From Pelomonas sp. Root1237 (lineage in GTDB: Bacteria; Pseudomonadota; Gammaproteobacteria; Burkholderiales; Burkholderiaceae_C): a stretch of 64,000 nt of DNA. Positions within the stretch are counted from its first letter, which is position 1, and each line of letters begins with the position of its first letter. A program made the translations under genes and the position numbers. The notes below the pieces were generated by a model. That model did no database searches. It had not been told where the DNA came from and saw nothing but the letters and a program-made list of their open reading frames with translations. Where the stretch lies: assembly GCF_001425055.1 (NCBI RefSeq), contig NZ_LMDK01000012.1, positions 844,205 through 908,204 of the forward strand. The letters are read 5' to 3'. Shown here piece after piece: positions 1-9,095 of this stretch.

Positions 1-480
1 AGCGACATCAACCTCGCCATCGCCTCCAAGGCCGTCATCATCGGCTTCAACGTGCGGGCCGATGCCGGTGCGCGCAAGCTGGCCGAAGGCAACGCGGTCG
101 ATCTGCGTTACTACAGCATCATTTACGACGCTGTGGATGACGTGACCAAGGCGATGTCCGGCATGCTGGCGCCCGAGCAGCGCGAAGAAGCGCTGGGTAC
201 CGCCGAGATCCGCGTTGTGTTCGTCGCTTCCAAGATCGGCACGGTGGCCGGCTCCATGGTTACCAGCGGTTTGGTTCGCCGTGGCGCTCGCTTCCGACTG
301 CTGCGCGAGAACACCGTCGTCTACACGGGCGAGGTGGACTCGGTGCGTCGCGAGAAGGACGACGTCCGCGAAGTCAAGGAAGGCTTCGAGTGCGGTATCA
401 AGCTCAAGAACTACAGCGACATCAAGGAAGGTGATCAGCTCGAATTCTTCGAGATCAAGGAAGTGGCCCGCACGCTCTGA
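1..480 (+). CDS. infB: Translation initiation factor IF-2, C-terminal part (partial)
   Basis: The frame is open from the first base and ends at a TGA at 478-480, giving 159 C-terminal residues; the GTPase domain lies outside the window. The sequence matches the end of IF-2: the helix linker region followed by the C-terminal beta-barrel that binds fMet-tRNA, with a typical final stretch rich in EGDQLEFFE-type residues. IF-2 is a cytoplasmic GTPase that positions initiator tRNA on the 30S subunit. It is followed by rbfA and truB, the classic infB-rbfA-truB order, although a strong hairpin stands between infB and rbfA. Identity is secure from sequence and context. Confidence 0.96.
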   Translation, partial: SDINLAIASKAVIIGFNVRADAGARKLAEGNAVDLRYYSIIYDAVDDVTKAMSGMLAPEQREEALGTAEIRVVFVASKIGTVAGSMVTSGLVRRGARFRLLRENTVVYTGEVDSVRREKDDVREVKEGFECGIKLKNYSDIKEGDQLEFFEIKEVARTL

Positions 481-500
481 CCTCCAATCCCGAGGGTTAA

Positions 501-530
501 CCCCGCCCCTCGGGGCGGGGTTTGTTCTTT
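501..530 (+). terminator. Intrinsic terminator or attenuator between infB and rbfA
   Basis: A near-perfect G/C stem pairs 501-509 with 512-520 (the real loop is probably the central CTCG). It is followed by a T-rich stretch, TTTGTTCTTT, at 521-530. This has the form of a rho-independent terminator. Because rbfA begins only 62 bases after the last stem base, it may give partial termination inside the infB-rbfA-truB operon. Confidence 0.75.
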
Positions 531-581
531 GTTGGCTGTCCGCGCGTGAACCGCGCAAACAGCCTGATCAGGAAACCTGCC

Positions 582-962
582 ATGAGACACAAACGCGCCA
601 TCCCCAACCGAGCTTTCCGAGTCGCCGACCAGATCCAGCGTGATCTGGCGGAGCTGATCCGCGAGCTCAAGGATCCGCGCATCGGCATGGCGACGATCAA
701 TGCGATCGAGGTCACGCCCGACTACGCCCATGCCAAGGTGTTCTTCTCGGTACTGGTCGGTGACCCGAAGGAAACGCAGGAAGCGCTGAACGAGGCCGCG
801 GGTTTCCTGCGCAACGGCCTGTTCAAGCGCCTGCAGATCCACACGGTGCCGACGCTGCACTTTCAGTTCGACCGCACCATCGAGCGTGCGGCCGAGATGA
901 GTGCCCTGATCAACAAGGCCAATGCGACTCGCGCTTTGGAAGACGAGGAGCCGAATGACTGA
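582..962 (+). CDS. rbfA: 30S ribosome-binding factor A
   Basis: The product has 126 residues, normal for RbfA, a small KH-fold protein that binds 30S precursors and is needed for late 16S rRNA 5'-end maturation and cold adaptation. Family-typical features are the start with [14 protein letters not shown], the LKDPRIG segment and the [13 protein letters not shown] strand. I chose the ATG at 582 because AGGA at 570-573 sits at proper spacing; the open frame runs further upstream to 522 but that part is not RbfA-like. The stop overlaps the truB start by eight bases, so the two are translationally coupled. Confidence 0.95.
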   Translation: MRHKRAIPNRAFRVADQIQRDLAELIRELKDPRIGMATINAIEVTPDYAHAKVFFSVLVGDPKETQEALNEAAGFLRNGLFKRLQIHTVPTLHFQFDRTIERAAEMSALINKANATRALEDEEPND

Positions 963-1911
963 GGCTGTCGTCACTGCGAGGCCTGCTCGGGTACGCATCC
1001 AGCGTCGCCCGCTGCATGGCGTGTTGTTGCTCGACAAGCCGCTGGGCTTGTCGAGCAACGACGCGTTGCAGAAAGCCAAGTGGCTGCTGCGCGCCGAGAA
1101 GGCCGGCCACACCGGCACGCTGGACCCGCTGGCCACCGGCCTGCTGCCGCTGTGCTTTGGCGCCGCGACCAAGTTCAGCCAGGTCAGCCTCGACGCCGAC
1201 AAGCGCTATCTCGCAACCCTGGCGCTGGGCATCCGCACGACCACCGGCGACGCCGAAGGCGAGGTGCTGGAGCGCCGTGACGCCGACGGCATCACGCAAG
1301 CGCAGATCGCTGCCGCCTGCGCCGCCTTCACCGGCGAGATCGACCAGATGCCGCCGATGTACTCGGCGCTCAAGCACGAGGGCAAGGCGCTGTACGAATA
1401 CGCCCGCGCCGGCATCGAGATCGAGCGCAAGAGCCGTCGCGTGACGATTCATGCCATCGACATCGTCAGCGTGCAGGCTGGCACCGTGACCCTCGACGTC
1501 CGTTGCACCAAAGGCACCTACATCCGCACGCTGGCCGAAGACATTGGCACTGCACTCGGTTGTGGCGCTTCGCTGGCCGCACTGCGCCGCACCGGCTCCG
1601 GCAGCCTGACGCTGGACGGCAGCATCACGCTCAGCGGCCTGGAAGCCCTGCCCGAAGAACAACGCGCCGCGCTGCTGACCTCGCCCGACCGCCTGCTGGC
1701 CGAAGCCCCCGAGCTTCGTCTGCCTGCCGACGAGGCCGCACGCTTCCTGTCTGGGCTGCGCCGCCGCGTGACCGCAGCCGACGCCGAGCGCGTGCGTGTC
1801 TACGGCCCCGAACCCCGCGCCTTCCTCGGCAGCGCCCACATCTCCTCTGGCGAACTGATCGCCGACCGCCTGTTGACCCCGCCGGAGGTCCAGGCTCTGC
1901 TTTCCGCCTGA
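955..1911 (+). CDS. truB: tRNA pseudouridine(55) synthase
   Basis: TruB converts U55 in the T-loop of tRNAs to pseudouridine. The 318-residue protein shows the N-terminal [12 protein letters not shown] segment (about residues 24-35) and the catalytic motif [12 protein letters not shown] with the nucleophilic Asp at residue 57. The [13 protein letters not shown] segment and a C-terminal PUA-like region are also visible. The start ATG at 955 has GAGGAG at 945-950 and overlaps the rbfA stop. An in-frame ATG at 922 is possible but has no clear ribosome-binding site. It is followed 24 bases later by typA rather than rpsO. Confidence 0.96.
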   Translation: MTEAVVTARPARVRIQRRPLHGVLLLDKPLGLSSNDALQKAKWLLRAEKAGHTGTLDPLATGLLPLCFGAATKFSQVSLDADKRYLATLALGIRTTTGDAEGEVLERRDADGITQAQIAAACAAFTGEIDQMPPMYSALKHEGKALYEYARAGIEIERKSRRVTIHAIDIVSVQAGTVTLDVRCTKGTYIRTLAEDIGTALGCGASLAALRRTGSGSLTLDGSITLSGLEALPEEQRAALLTSPDRLLAEAPELRLPADEAARFLSGLRRRVTAADAERVRVYGPEPRAFLGSAHISSGELIADRLLTPPEVQALLSA

Positions 1912-1935
1912 CCCGGTTTTCTTCCAAGCATCACC

Positions 1936-3759
1936 ATGACCACCCCGATCCGCAACATTGCCATCATTGCCCACGTCGACCACGGCAAAACCACCATGGT
2001 CGACCAGCTCCTGCGCCAGAGCGGTACCTTCGCCGACCACGAAAAGGTCGTCGACACCGTCATGGACAGCAACGCCATCGAACGCGAGCGTGGCATCACC
2101 ATCCTGGCCAAGAACTGCGCGGTGTCGTGGGGCGGCACGCACATCAACATCGTCGACACGCCCGGACACGCGGACTTCGGCGGTGAAGTCGAGCGCGCAC
2201 TGTCCATGGTCGACGGCGTCGTGCTGCTGATCGACGCCCAGGAAGGCCCGATGCCGCAGACGCGCTTCGTGACCAAGAAGGCGCTGGCACTGGGTCTCAA
2301 GCCCATCGTCGTGGTCAACAAGGTCGACAAGCCGGGCGCCAAGCCCGACGCCGTCATCAATGCCGCTTTCGACCTGTTCGACAAGCTGGGCGCCACCGAC
2401 GAGCAGCTCGACTTCCCGGTCGTCTACGCCTCCGGCATCAACGGCTGGACCTCGCTGACCGAAGGCGCGCCTGGCGAGCAATGGGGCCCCGATATGTCGG
2501 CCCTGTTCGACACCGTGCTGAAGCACGTGCCCGCCCAGTCGGGTGATCCCGCTGCTCCGCTGCAGCTGCAGATCTCGGCGCTGGACTTCTCCACCTTCGT
2601 CGGCCGCATCGGCGTGGGCCGCATCAGCCAGGGCACCATCAAGACCGGCATGCAGGTCGTCGTGATGGAAGGTCCGGACGGCAAGGCTGTCAACGGCCGC
2701 ATCAACCAGGTGTTGACCTTCCACGGCCTGGACCGCGTGCAGGTCACCGACGCCGGCCCGGGCAACATCGTGCTGATCAACGGCATCGAGGACATCGGCA
2801 TCGGCGTGACCGTGACCGACCCGGCCAACCCGTCGCCGCTGCCCATGCTGAAGGTCGACGAGCCGACGCTGACGATGAACTTCTGCGTCAACACCAGCCC
2901 GCTGGCCGGCCGCGAAGGCAAGTTCGTCACCAGCCGCCAGATCTGGGACCGCCTGCAGAAGGAACTGCAGCACAACGTGGCCCTGCGCGTGAAGGAGACC
3001 GACGAAGACGGCATCTTCGAGGTCTGCGGCCGCGGTGAACTGCACCTGACCATCCTGCTGGAAAACATGCGCCGTGAAGGCTATGAGCTGGCCGTCTCCA
3101 AGCCGCGCGTGATGTTCAAGGACGTCGACGGCGAGAAGCAGGAGCCGATGGAGCTGGTGACAGCCGACGTGGAAGAAATCCACCAGGGCGGCGTCATGCA
3201 GGCGCTGGGCCTGCGCAAGGGCGAAATGCTCAACATGGAGCCGGACGGCCATGGCCGCGTGCGCCTGGAGTACCGCATCCCGGCCCGTGGCCTGATCGGC
3301 TTCAGCAACGAGTTCATGAACCTGACCCGCGGCTCGGGCCTGATCTCGTCGATCTTCGACGGCTACGAGGCCCACAAGGGTGACATCGGCGGCCGCAAGA
3401 ACGGCGTACTGATCTCCATGGACGACGGCGAAATCTTCACCTACGCCCTGGGCAAGCTGGACGATCGCGGCCGCATGTTCGTCAAGCCCAACGACCCGGT
3501 CTACGAAGGCATGATCGTTGGCATCCACAACCGCGACAACGACCTGGTCGTCAACGCGACCCGCACCAAGCAGCTGACCAACTTCCGCGTCTCCGGCAAG
3601 GAAGATGCGATCAAGGTCACGCCGCCGATCGAGCTGACGCTGGAGTACGGCGTCGACTTCATCGACGACGACGAACTGGTCGAGATCACGCCCAAGAGCG
3701 TGCGGGTTCGCAAACGCTTCTTGTCCGAGAACGAGCGAAAGCGTGCTCAGCGGAGCTGA
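1936..3759 (+). CDS. typA: Ribosome-associated translational GTPase TypA/BipA
   Basis: This 607-residue protein has the full length of TypA/BipA, an EF-G-related GTPase that binds 70S ribosomes and acts in stress adaptation and 50S assembly. Motifs seen: G1 AHVDHGKTT near residues 11-19, the switch region ERERGITI, G3 DTPGHADFGGEV, G4 NKVDKPGA, and the C-terminal BipA-specific domain with GRGELHL and IPARGLIGF. It lies 24 bases after truB in the same direction and is closed by hairpins downstream. Confidence 0.97.
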   Translation: MTTPIRNIAIIAHVDHGKTTMVDQLLRQSGTFADHEKVVDTVMDSNAIERERGITILAKNCAVSWGGTHINIVDTPGHADFGGEVERALSMVDGVVLLIDAQEGPMPQTRFVTKKALALGLKPIVVVNKVDKPGAKPDAVINAAFDLFDKLGATDEQLDFPVVYASGINGWTSLTEGAPGEQWGPDMSALFDTVLKHVPAQSGDPAAPLQLQISALDFSTFVGRIGVGRISQGTIKTGMQVVVMEGPDGKAVNGRINQVLTFHGLDRVQVTDAGPGNIVLINGIEDIGIGVTVTDPANPSPLPMLKVDEPTLTMNFCVNTSPLAGREGKFVTSRQIWDRLQKELQHNVALRVKETDEDGIFEVCGRGELHLTILLENMRREGYELAVSKPRVMFKDVDGEKQEPMELVTADVEEIHQGGVMQALGLRKGEMLNMEPDGHGRVRLEYRIPARGLIGFSNEFMNLTRGSGLISSIFDGYEAHKGDIGGRKNGVLISMDDGEIFTYALGKLDDRGRMFVKPNDPVYEGMIVGIHNRDNDLVVNATRTKQLTNFRVSGKEDAIKVTPPIELTLEYGVDFIDDDELVEITPKSVRVRKRFLSENERKRAQRS

Positions 3760-3798
3760 CACGCTTTCGCTGGCGCGGCGCCTTGAGCTCCCCCCAGC

Positions 3799-3860
3799 CC
3801 CCCTTCAGGAGGGGGTTCTAGTCAGTTGATTGCCCGCGCCCCGAAAGGGGCGCTCTTCGT
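3799..3860 (+). terminator. Tandem hairpins ending typA
   Basis: Two hairpins follow typA. The first pairs CCCCCT at 3799-3804 with AGGGGG at 3810-3815 and is followed by TTCTAG. The second is a perfect 7-bp stem, 3836-3842 with 3847-3853, closed by a GAAA tetraloop and followed by TCTTCGTT. The second is the more convincing terminator and ends only nine bases before the next start codon. Confidence 0.6.
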
Positions 3861-3862
3861 TG

Positions 3863-4735
3863 ATGAGCCACCGGTCTGCTGTTTTGCTGATGCTGCTGGT
3901 CACGCTGATGTGGAGTTCGGCGGGCGTGGTCACGCGGCATCTGGATGCGGCGCGGGGCTTCGAGATCACGTTCTGGCGCAGTGCGTTCAATGCGCTGGCG
4001 CTGGTGCTCATCCTTGGCGTGATGCGGGGCAGGGCGCTGTTCGGCAGCCTGAAGGGCCGCGCGGTCTGGGCCTCAGGCCTGTGCTGGGCTGTCATGTTCA
4101 CGGCCTTCATGGTCGCGCTGTCGCTGACGACGGTGGCCAATGTGCTGGTCACGATGTCGCTGTCACCGCTGTTCACGGCGATATTTGCGCGGCTCTTTTT
4201 GCATCAGCCGATTCCGGTCCGCACCTGGTGGGCGATTGCGCTGGCCGGCGCGGGCATCGCCTGGATGTTCGGTGGCCAACTGGGCGGGCCGTTGCTGGGC
4301 TTCTTCGTTGCGCTGGGCGTCCCATTGGCTGCGGCGTCCAACTGGTGTCTGCTGCAGAAGGAAGGACGGGGCGACACCGACATGCTGCCCGCCGTGCTGA
4401 TCGGTGCGCTGATCTCCATGGCCGCCACGCTGCCGCTGGCCTGGCCGTTGCAGGCCGGTGCGCACGACCTGTCCCTGCTGGGTTTTCTGGGCGTCTTCCA
4501 GCTTGCCGTTCCCTGTCTGCTGGCCGTGCGCCTGGCGCGCGAGCTGCCGGGCCACGAGCTGGCCCTACTCGGCCAGGCGGAAACCCTGCTCGGCGTGCTG
4601 TGGGCCTGGGCTTTTGCGGGCGAACACCCAGGCAGCGCGGCCCTGATCGGCGGTAGCCTCGTGCTTGCGGCGCTGATCGCCAACGAAGCGCTGGCGCCTC
4701 CTACTGTCAAACCCGCCTCCTTGAATAACGCATGA
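3863..4735 (+). CDS. EamA/DMT-family transporter
   Basis: The product is a 290-residue inner-membrane protein with ten predicted hydrophobic segments in two repeats, the arrangement of the drug/metabolite transporter (EamA) family. The first segment contains LLMLLVTLMWSSAG and the second repeat begins near residue 145. Such proteins export or take up small metabolites; the substrate cannot be read from sequence. I chose the ATG at 3863 because residues before it would be hydrophilic and lie in the terminator hairpin. An AAAGGGG at 3844-3850 could serve as a ribosome-binding site but is also paired in that hairpin. It overlaps the next gene by four bases (ATGA), implying coupling. Confidence 0.88.
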   Translation: MSHRSAVLLMLLVTLMWSSAGVVTRHLDAARGFEITFWRSAFNALALVLILGVMRGRALFGSLKGRAVWASGLCWAVMFTAFMVALSLTTVANVLVTMSLSPLFTAIFARLFLHQPIPVRTWWAIALAGAGIAWMFGGQLGGPLLGFFVALGVPLAAASNWCLLQKEGRGDTDMLPAVLIGALISMAATLPLAWPLQAGAHDLSLLGFLGVFQLAVPCLLAVRLARELPGHELALLGQAETLLGVLWAWAFAGEHPGSAALIGGSLVLAALIANEALAPPTVKPASLNNA

Positions 4736-5847
4736 GTGACCTGATCCCGACCCTGGTGTCTGACGGCCATATCCTGGCCGACGTCAACGGCTGTCTCGGC
4801 CTCATCACGCTGAATCGCCCGCAAGCGCTGAATGCGCTGTCGCTGGCCATGATCCGCGACATGACGGCGCTGCTGCGCCACTGGGCATCTCGACCGGAGA
4901 TCCAGGCCGTCGCAGTGCTCGGCGCGGGCCGCGAAGGCAAGGCGCCGGCCTTCTGCGCGGGCGGCGACATCCGCTTCTTCCACCAGGCCGCTCATGCCGG
5001 TGACCCGGCGCTGGAAGACTTCTTCACTGAGGAATACCGCCTCAACCACCTGATCCACCACTACCCCAAGCCCTATATCGCGCTGATGGATGGCATCGTC
5101 ATGGGCGGCGGCATGGGTATCAGCCAGGGCGCCAAGCTGCGCGTGCTGTCCGAGCGCTCCAAGCTGGCGATGCCCGAGACCGGCATCGGCCTCTTTCCCG
5201 ATGTCGGTGGTGGCTACTTCCTCGCCCAATGCCCCGGCCACGTCGGCGAATGGTTGGCACTGACCGGCCAGGCCATTGCGGCCGGCGACGCCATCGAATG
5301 GGGCCTGGGCGACGTCTATGTGCCGGCGGCGCAATGGGCCGACCTTGTCGAAGCGCTGAGGGCCAGCCCCCAGCCCAGCGCCGAGCACGTCATCGCGACC
5401 GTCATGGAGTGTGCCGATCTCGCCCCCACCGCCGACCCCAAGGCCGCCGCCGAACGCATCGACCGCCATTTTGGCGAGCCGACACTGGCCGGCATCCTGG
5501 CATCCCTGGCCGCGGCCGATGACGACTGGGCGCACCAGACCCGCGAGACGCTGTTGACCCGCTCGCCAACCATGATGGCGGTGACGCTGGAGCTTGTGCG
5601 CCGCGGCCGCAAGCTCGGCCTGGCCGACGATCTGCGCCTGGAGCGTGATCTGGTGCACCACGCCTTCCATTTGCGCGGCGCGGCCCGCAGCGAGACCGTC
5701 GAAGGCATTCGCGCGCTGGCGGTCGACAAGGATCACGCACCGCGCTGGAGCCCAGCCTCGGTCGCCGATCTGGACGCGGGTGAGGTGGCCGCCTTCTTCG
5801 TCAGTCCCTGGTCTGCGAACGAGCATCCGTTGCGGGACCTGAGCTGA
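4732..5847 (+). CDS. 3-hydroxyisobutyryl-CoA hydrolase-like enoyl-CoA hydratase/isomerase
   Basis: This 371-residue crotonase-fold enzyme is longer than ordinary enoyl-CoA hydratases (about 260) and fits the 3-hydroxyisobutyryl-CoA hydrolase (HIBCH, ECH_2) subfamily of valine degradation. Visible features are the CoA/oxyanion loop FCAGGDIRF (about 74-82), the second oxyanion loop GGGMGIS (125-131), and the MPET...FPDVGGG stretch where HIBCH enzymes place catalytic Glu and Asp (E150, D158). The C-terminal half lacks simple hydratase features. Other valine-pathway genes are not adjacent, so the exact acyl-CoA substrate is inferred. The start overlaps the transporter stop. Confidence 0.85.
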   Translation: MSDLIPTLVSDGHILADVNGCLGLITLNRPQALNALSLAMIRDMTALLRHWASRPEIQAVAVLGAGREGKAPAFCAGGDIRFFHQAAHAGDPALEDFFTEEYRLNHLIHHYPKPYIALMDGIVMGGGMGISQGAKLRVLSERSKLAMPETGIGLFPDVGGGYFLAQCPGHVGEWLALTGQAIAAGDAIEWGLGDVYVPAAQWADLVEALRASPQPSAEHVIATVMECADLAPTADPKAAAERIDRHFGEPTLAGILASLAAADDDWAHQTRETLLTRSPTMMAVTLELVRRGRKLGLADDLRLERDLVHHAFHLRGAARSETVEGIRALAVDKDHAPRWSPASVADLDAGEVAAFFVSPWSANEHPLRDLS

Positions 5848-5857
5848 AGCTGTCGCC

Positions 5858-5873
5858 CCCCCGAATGGGGGTT
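5858..5873 (+). terminator. Weak hairpin after the acyl-CoA hydrolase gene
   Basis: Five C at 5858-5862 pair with five G at 5867-5871 around a GAAT loop, followed only by TT. It lies 10 bases after the stop codon. A partial terminator is plausible but the U-tract is very short. Confidence 0.35.
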
Positions 5874-5934
5874 GGCCCGGCAGGGACATCTCCAGACACT
5901 CGCGAAAATTTTTCACGTTCTGACGGAGACATCG

Positions 5935-6516
5935 ATGCGCAAAGTGCTCATGACCGCCCTGCTGGCCAGCGGCCTGTTCGGCCAGGCTGCCAACGCAGCG
6001 CCCGTGCTGTGGGACTCCGCCTCCGGCGGCAATGACCACTACTACGAGTTCTTCGACGCCAACGTCAGCTGGGACGATGCCTTCACGGCGGCCCAGAGCG
6101 CGAGCTATCTGGGCATGACCGGCTACCTGGCCACCATCACCAGCGCCGGCGAAAACCGCTTCGCTTCCGTCACCGTGGCCGGTGGCATCCTGGCATGGCT
6201 GGGCGCTTCGGACGCCGGCAATGAAGGCACTTTCACCTGGCGTGATGGTCCCGAGAACGGCCAGGCCTTGACCTACACCAGCTGGAATCCGGGCGAGCCG
6301 AACAACTGCTGCGGTGGCGAGAACTACCTGCAGACCAACTTCGGCGCCGTCATGGGCTGGAACGACCACGGCGGCCCGGGCAATGCTGGCCAGATCAACG
6401 GCTATCTGGTCGAGTTCAGCGCCGCCCCCGGCACCGTGCCCGAGCCGGCCAGCCTGGCCCTGGTGATGGCGGCCGCCCTGGCGGGCGTTGGCGTGTCCCG
6501 CCGCCGCAACCGCTAA
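5935..6516 (+). CDS. PEP-CTERM-sorted C-type-lectin-like secreted protein
   Basis: The 193-residue protein has a cleavable signal peptide (about residues 1-21, ending QAANA). A single C-type-lectin-like domain follows, with WLGASD, TSWNPGEPNN and WNDHGG. The EPN and WND motifs are those that coordinate Ca2+ and sugar in classical C-type lectins. The tail is a PEP-CTERM sorting signal: VPEPAS, a hydrophobic segment, then RRRNR. Such tails are processed by an exosortase and release proteins to the surface or biofilm matrix; no exosortase gene is in this window. The start at 5935 has GGAG at 5925-5928. It is monocistronic, closed by a strong terminator. Confidence 0.88.
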   Translation: MRKVLMTALLASGLFGQAANAAPVLWDSASGGNDHYYEFFDANVSWDDAFTAAQSASYLGMTGYLATITSAGENRFASVTVAGGILAWLGASDAGNEGTFTWRDGPENGQALTYTSWNPGEPNNCCGGENYLQTNFGAVMGWNDHGGPGNAGQINGYLVEFSAAPGTVPEPASLALVMAAALAGVGVSRRRNR

Positions 6517-6539
6517 GCCCTCACGGTTCAGCATTTCTC

Positions 6540-6575
6540 AACGCCCGCGTCAGCCCGACGCGGGCGTTGCCATTT
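6540..6575 (+). terminator. Intrinsic terminator after the PEP-CTERM gene
   Basis: A perfect 12-bp stem pairs 6540-6551 with 6557-6568 around an AGCCC loop and is followed by GCCATTT. It separates the PEP-CTERM gene from dusA, whose start lies about 30 bases on. Confidence 0.8.
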
Positions 6576-6584
6576 GCGGGCCGG

Positions 6585-6590
6585 GATAAT
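6585..6590 (+). promoter_or_regulatory. Candidate -10 element for a leaderless dusA transcript
   Basis: GATAAT followed by CCGC lies seven bases upstream of the GTG start at 6598, with no Shine-Dalgarno sequence between. This spacing would place transcription initiation at or very near the start codon. No convincing -35 was found. The motif recurs elsewhere in the window (see findings). Confidence 0.45.
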
Positions 6591-6597
6591 CCGCTGC

Positions 6598-7590
6598 GTG
6601 ACTGCTTTTTCTCCCTGGCGCCTGTCCGTCGCGCCGATGATGGACTGGACCGATCGCCATTGCCGCCATTTCCATCGGCTCATCACCCGCCATGCGCTGC
6701 TCTACACCGAGATGGTGACGACCGGCGCCTTGCTGCATGGCGACCAGCCGCGCCATCTCGACTTCAACGACACCGAACACCCGGTCGCGCTGCAGCTGGG
6801 TGGCAGCGATCCCGCCGACTTGGCCGCCTGCGCCAGGCTTGCCGAGCGCTGGGGCTATGACGAGGTCAACCTGAACTGCGGCTGCCCCAGCGAGCGAGTG
6901 CAGAAGGGCGCCTTCGGGGCCTGCCTGATGGCCGAACCCCAGCTGGTGGCCGACTGCGTCAAGGCCATGCGCGATGCCACCTCGCTGCCGGTCACCGTCA
7001 AGCACCGCATCGGCATCGACAAGATTGAGAGCTACGACTTCGTCCGCGACTTCGTCGCCACCGTTGCCGAGGCCGGCTGCGAAGTCTTCATCGTGCATGC
7101 CCGCAATGCCTGGCTGCAGGGCCTTTCTCCGAAGGAAAACCGCGAGATCCCACCGCTGCGCTACGAGCTGGTGGAGCAGCTCAAGCGCGAATTCCCGCAG
7201 CTGACCATCGCCATCAACGGCGGCCTGAAGACGCCGGACCAGATCGCCGAGCAGCTGGCCGTGCTGGACGGCGTCATGATCGGCCGCGAGGCCTATCACG
7301 AGCCCTGGAGCATGGCGCAGTGGGACTCGCGCTTCTTCGGCCAGCCTGACCCGGCGGCGTCGCGCGAGCAGGTCGAAGACGCCTGGCTGGATTACCTGGA
7401 TCGCGTGCATGCCGCTGGCCGCTCCTGGTCCCATGCGATGCGCCACGCGCTCGGCCTGTGGAACGGCACGCCCGGCGCACGCCGCTGGCGCCAGGTCTGG
7501 AGCGACCATCGCCTGAAGACCCTGCCGCCGCGTGAGGTGGCCGAGCGCGCCAACGCGGCGCGTGTGCAAGGCACGTCGGTCGCGGCATGA
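6598..7590 (+). CDS. dusA: tRNA-dihydrouridine(20/20a) synthase
   Basis: This 330-residue FMN-dependent enzyme reduces uridines in the tRNA D-loop. Features are the N-terminal LSVAPMMDWTDRH FMN-binding start typical of DusA, the NLNCGCPSERVQKGAFG stretch containing the catalytic Cys region, KHRIGID, and INGGLKT/IGREAYHEPW near the phosphate site. I took the GTG at 6598; a TTG at 6574 is in frame but would place the -10-like element inside the gene. The stop overlaps the next start by four bases. Confidence 0.94.
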   Translation: MTAFSPWRLSVAPMMDWTDRHCRHFHRLITRHALLYTEMVTTGALLHGDQPRHLDFNDTEHPVALQLGGSDPADLAACARLAERWGYDEVNLNCGCPSERVQKGAFGACLMAEPQLVADCVKAMRDATSLPVTVKHRIGIDKIESYDFVRDFVATVAEAGCEVFIVHARNAWLQGLSPKENREIPPLRYELVEQLKREFPQLTIAINGGLKTPDQIAEQLAVLDGVMIGREAYHEPWSMAQWDSRFFGQPDPAASREQVEDAWLDYLDRVHAAGRSWSHAMRHALGLWNGTPGARRWRQVWSDHRLKTLPPREVAERANAARVQGTSVAA

Positions 7591-9095
7591 CGACCGGCCG
7601 CGGCGCGGCCCTCGGCGAGCATGTGAGCATGCATCCTTCCATGACCCGAACCGCCGCCCTGGCGCTGTGCCTCGCCGTGGCGGGCAGTGCCCATGCCGCA
7701 CCCTGCAAAGAACAGCCGGGCGCTGCCGCCCGCCGGCAAGCCGTCGAGCAGGGCCTGCTGCCTGCGGTGGTGTTCGACGGCGAAGAGCAGCCGCGGACGC
7801 TGGCCGCTCGCATGGCCGAGCACGGCGTGCCCGGCCTGGCCGTGGCGGTGCTGCGCGGCGGTGAGGTGGACTGGGTGGCCGTGTACGGCCGCCGTGCGAT
7901 GCAGGCGCCGGCTGTCAGTTGCGCCACGCTGTTCCAGGCCGGCTCACTGGCCAAGCCCGTCACGGTGCTTGCCGCGCTGCGCCTGCAGGACGCTGGCCGG
8001 CTGGACTGGGACCGCGACGTCAACGGCCTGCTCACGTCGCTGCGCCTGCCTGCGGGCCGGCAGACGCCCGATCACCCCGTCACGTTGCGCGGGCTGCTCG
8101 CGCACACCGCGGGCATCACGCCGGGGGGCTACCCCGGCTACGCCCAGGCCGGCCCCGTGCCGACAGTGTTGGAGGTGGCGACCGCGGCACCGGGCACGAA
8201 CACGCCGCGGCCCGAGGTCGTGCTGCCGCCCGGCGAGCAGCTGCGCTATTCCGGCGGCGGCTACACGCTGGCCCAGATCGCCATGCAGGACAGCCAGAAG
8301 CTGGCCTTCGAGCCGCTGATGCAGCGCTGGCTGTTCCAGCCGCTTGGCCTGCGCCATGCCACGTTCGCACTGCAGCGCCAAAGCGCCGGTGGCGATGTGG
8401 CGGCCGGCCACCAGGGCGACGCCGCGCCGGTACCGGGCGGCTGGCTGCACCTGCCCGAAAGCGCCGCGGCCGGCCTGTGGTCCGACGCGGGCGACCTCGC
8501 CACGCTGCTGACGGAACTGCGCAAGGGCTGGCAGGGCCGCAGCCAGGTGTTCCGCAAGTCCAGCATGCGCGCGCTGCTGGACACGCCCGTCGAGGGGCAC
8601 CTCTATGGATTCAGGCTTATCGGCGAAGGGGAACAGCAGGTCCTCGTCCACTACGGCGGCACGACGGGCTACAACGCCGGCATGGCCATCAACCTGCACA
8701 CGGGTGATGGTGTCGTCTACCTGGCTAACGCCGATGCGGGCCGGGCGCTGAGCGCTGAACTGCTGGCGGCCGTGTCACGCGCCTATGGCTGGACGCAGTT
8801 CCGCGAGACGCGCGTGCGCCGGGCTGCCGTGGACGAGGCGGCTCTGCAAGGCCTCGCTGGGCGCTACCTGTTCGCCGCCATGGGGGTGCGCGTGCAGATT
8901 GAACAGGCCAAGGCGCAGCTGACCCTGGTGTTTCCCAACGGTGACCGTCTGGCGCTGACGCCCATCGCCGCCGATGGCGTGCCGCTGCAGTTCATCCATC
9001 CCACCGGCGTGCGCGTTGGCTTCCAGCGCGGTGAGGCCGGCGCGGTGACGATGCAGCTCTATGGTGACCAGGGTGTGCGCGAGAACTCGCCATGA
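7587..9095 (+). CDS. Secreted serine hydrolase of the beta-lactamase/transpeptidase-like family
   Basis: About 500 residues, with a signal peptide whose hydrophobic core ends in AVAGSAHAA. The true start may be the ATG at 7587 (ATGA overlap with dusA) or the one at 7629 or 7641, which give a more usual signal peptide. The serine nucleophile motif SxxK is present as AGSLAKP. The YxN position reads YSGGGY, with Gly in place of Asn, a variant known in this family. An HYGGTTG stands in the KTG position. The C-terminal 100 residues form an extra domain. It probably acts on peptides or esters in the periplasm; the substrate is unknown. Coupled to the following metallo-hydrolase by an ATGA overlap. 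Confidence 0.82.
   Translation: MTTGRGAALGEHVSMHPSMTRTAALALCLAVAGSAHAAPCKEQPGAAARRQAVEQGLLPAVVFDGEEQPRTLAARMAEHGVPGLAVAVLRGGEVDWVAVYGRRAMQAPAVSCATLFQAGSLAKPVTVLAALRLQDAGRLDWDRDVNGLLTSLRLPAGRQTPDHPVTLRGLLAHTAGITPGGYPGYAQAGPVPTVLEVATAAPGTNTPRPEVVLPPGEQLRYSGGGYTLAQIAMQDSQKLAFEPLMQRWLFQPLGLRHATFALQRQSAGGDVAAGHQGDAAPVPGGWLHLPESAAAGLWSDAGDLATLLTELRKGWQGRSQVFRKSSMRALLDTPVEGHLYGFRLIGEGEQQVLVHYGGTTGYNAGMAINLHTGDGVVYLANADAGRALSAELLAAVSRAYGWTQFRETRVRRAAVDEAALQGLAGRYLFAAMGVRVQIEQAKAQLTLVFPNGDRLALTPIAADGVPLQFIHPTGVRVGFQRGEAGAVTMQLYGDQGVRENSP

Noticed and set aside
910-3762. Long open frame of about 950 codons on the minus strand
   Set aside because: It lies antisense to truB and typA, both secure genes. 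Its composition is typical of the shadow frame of high-GC coding DNA.
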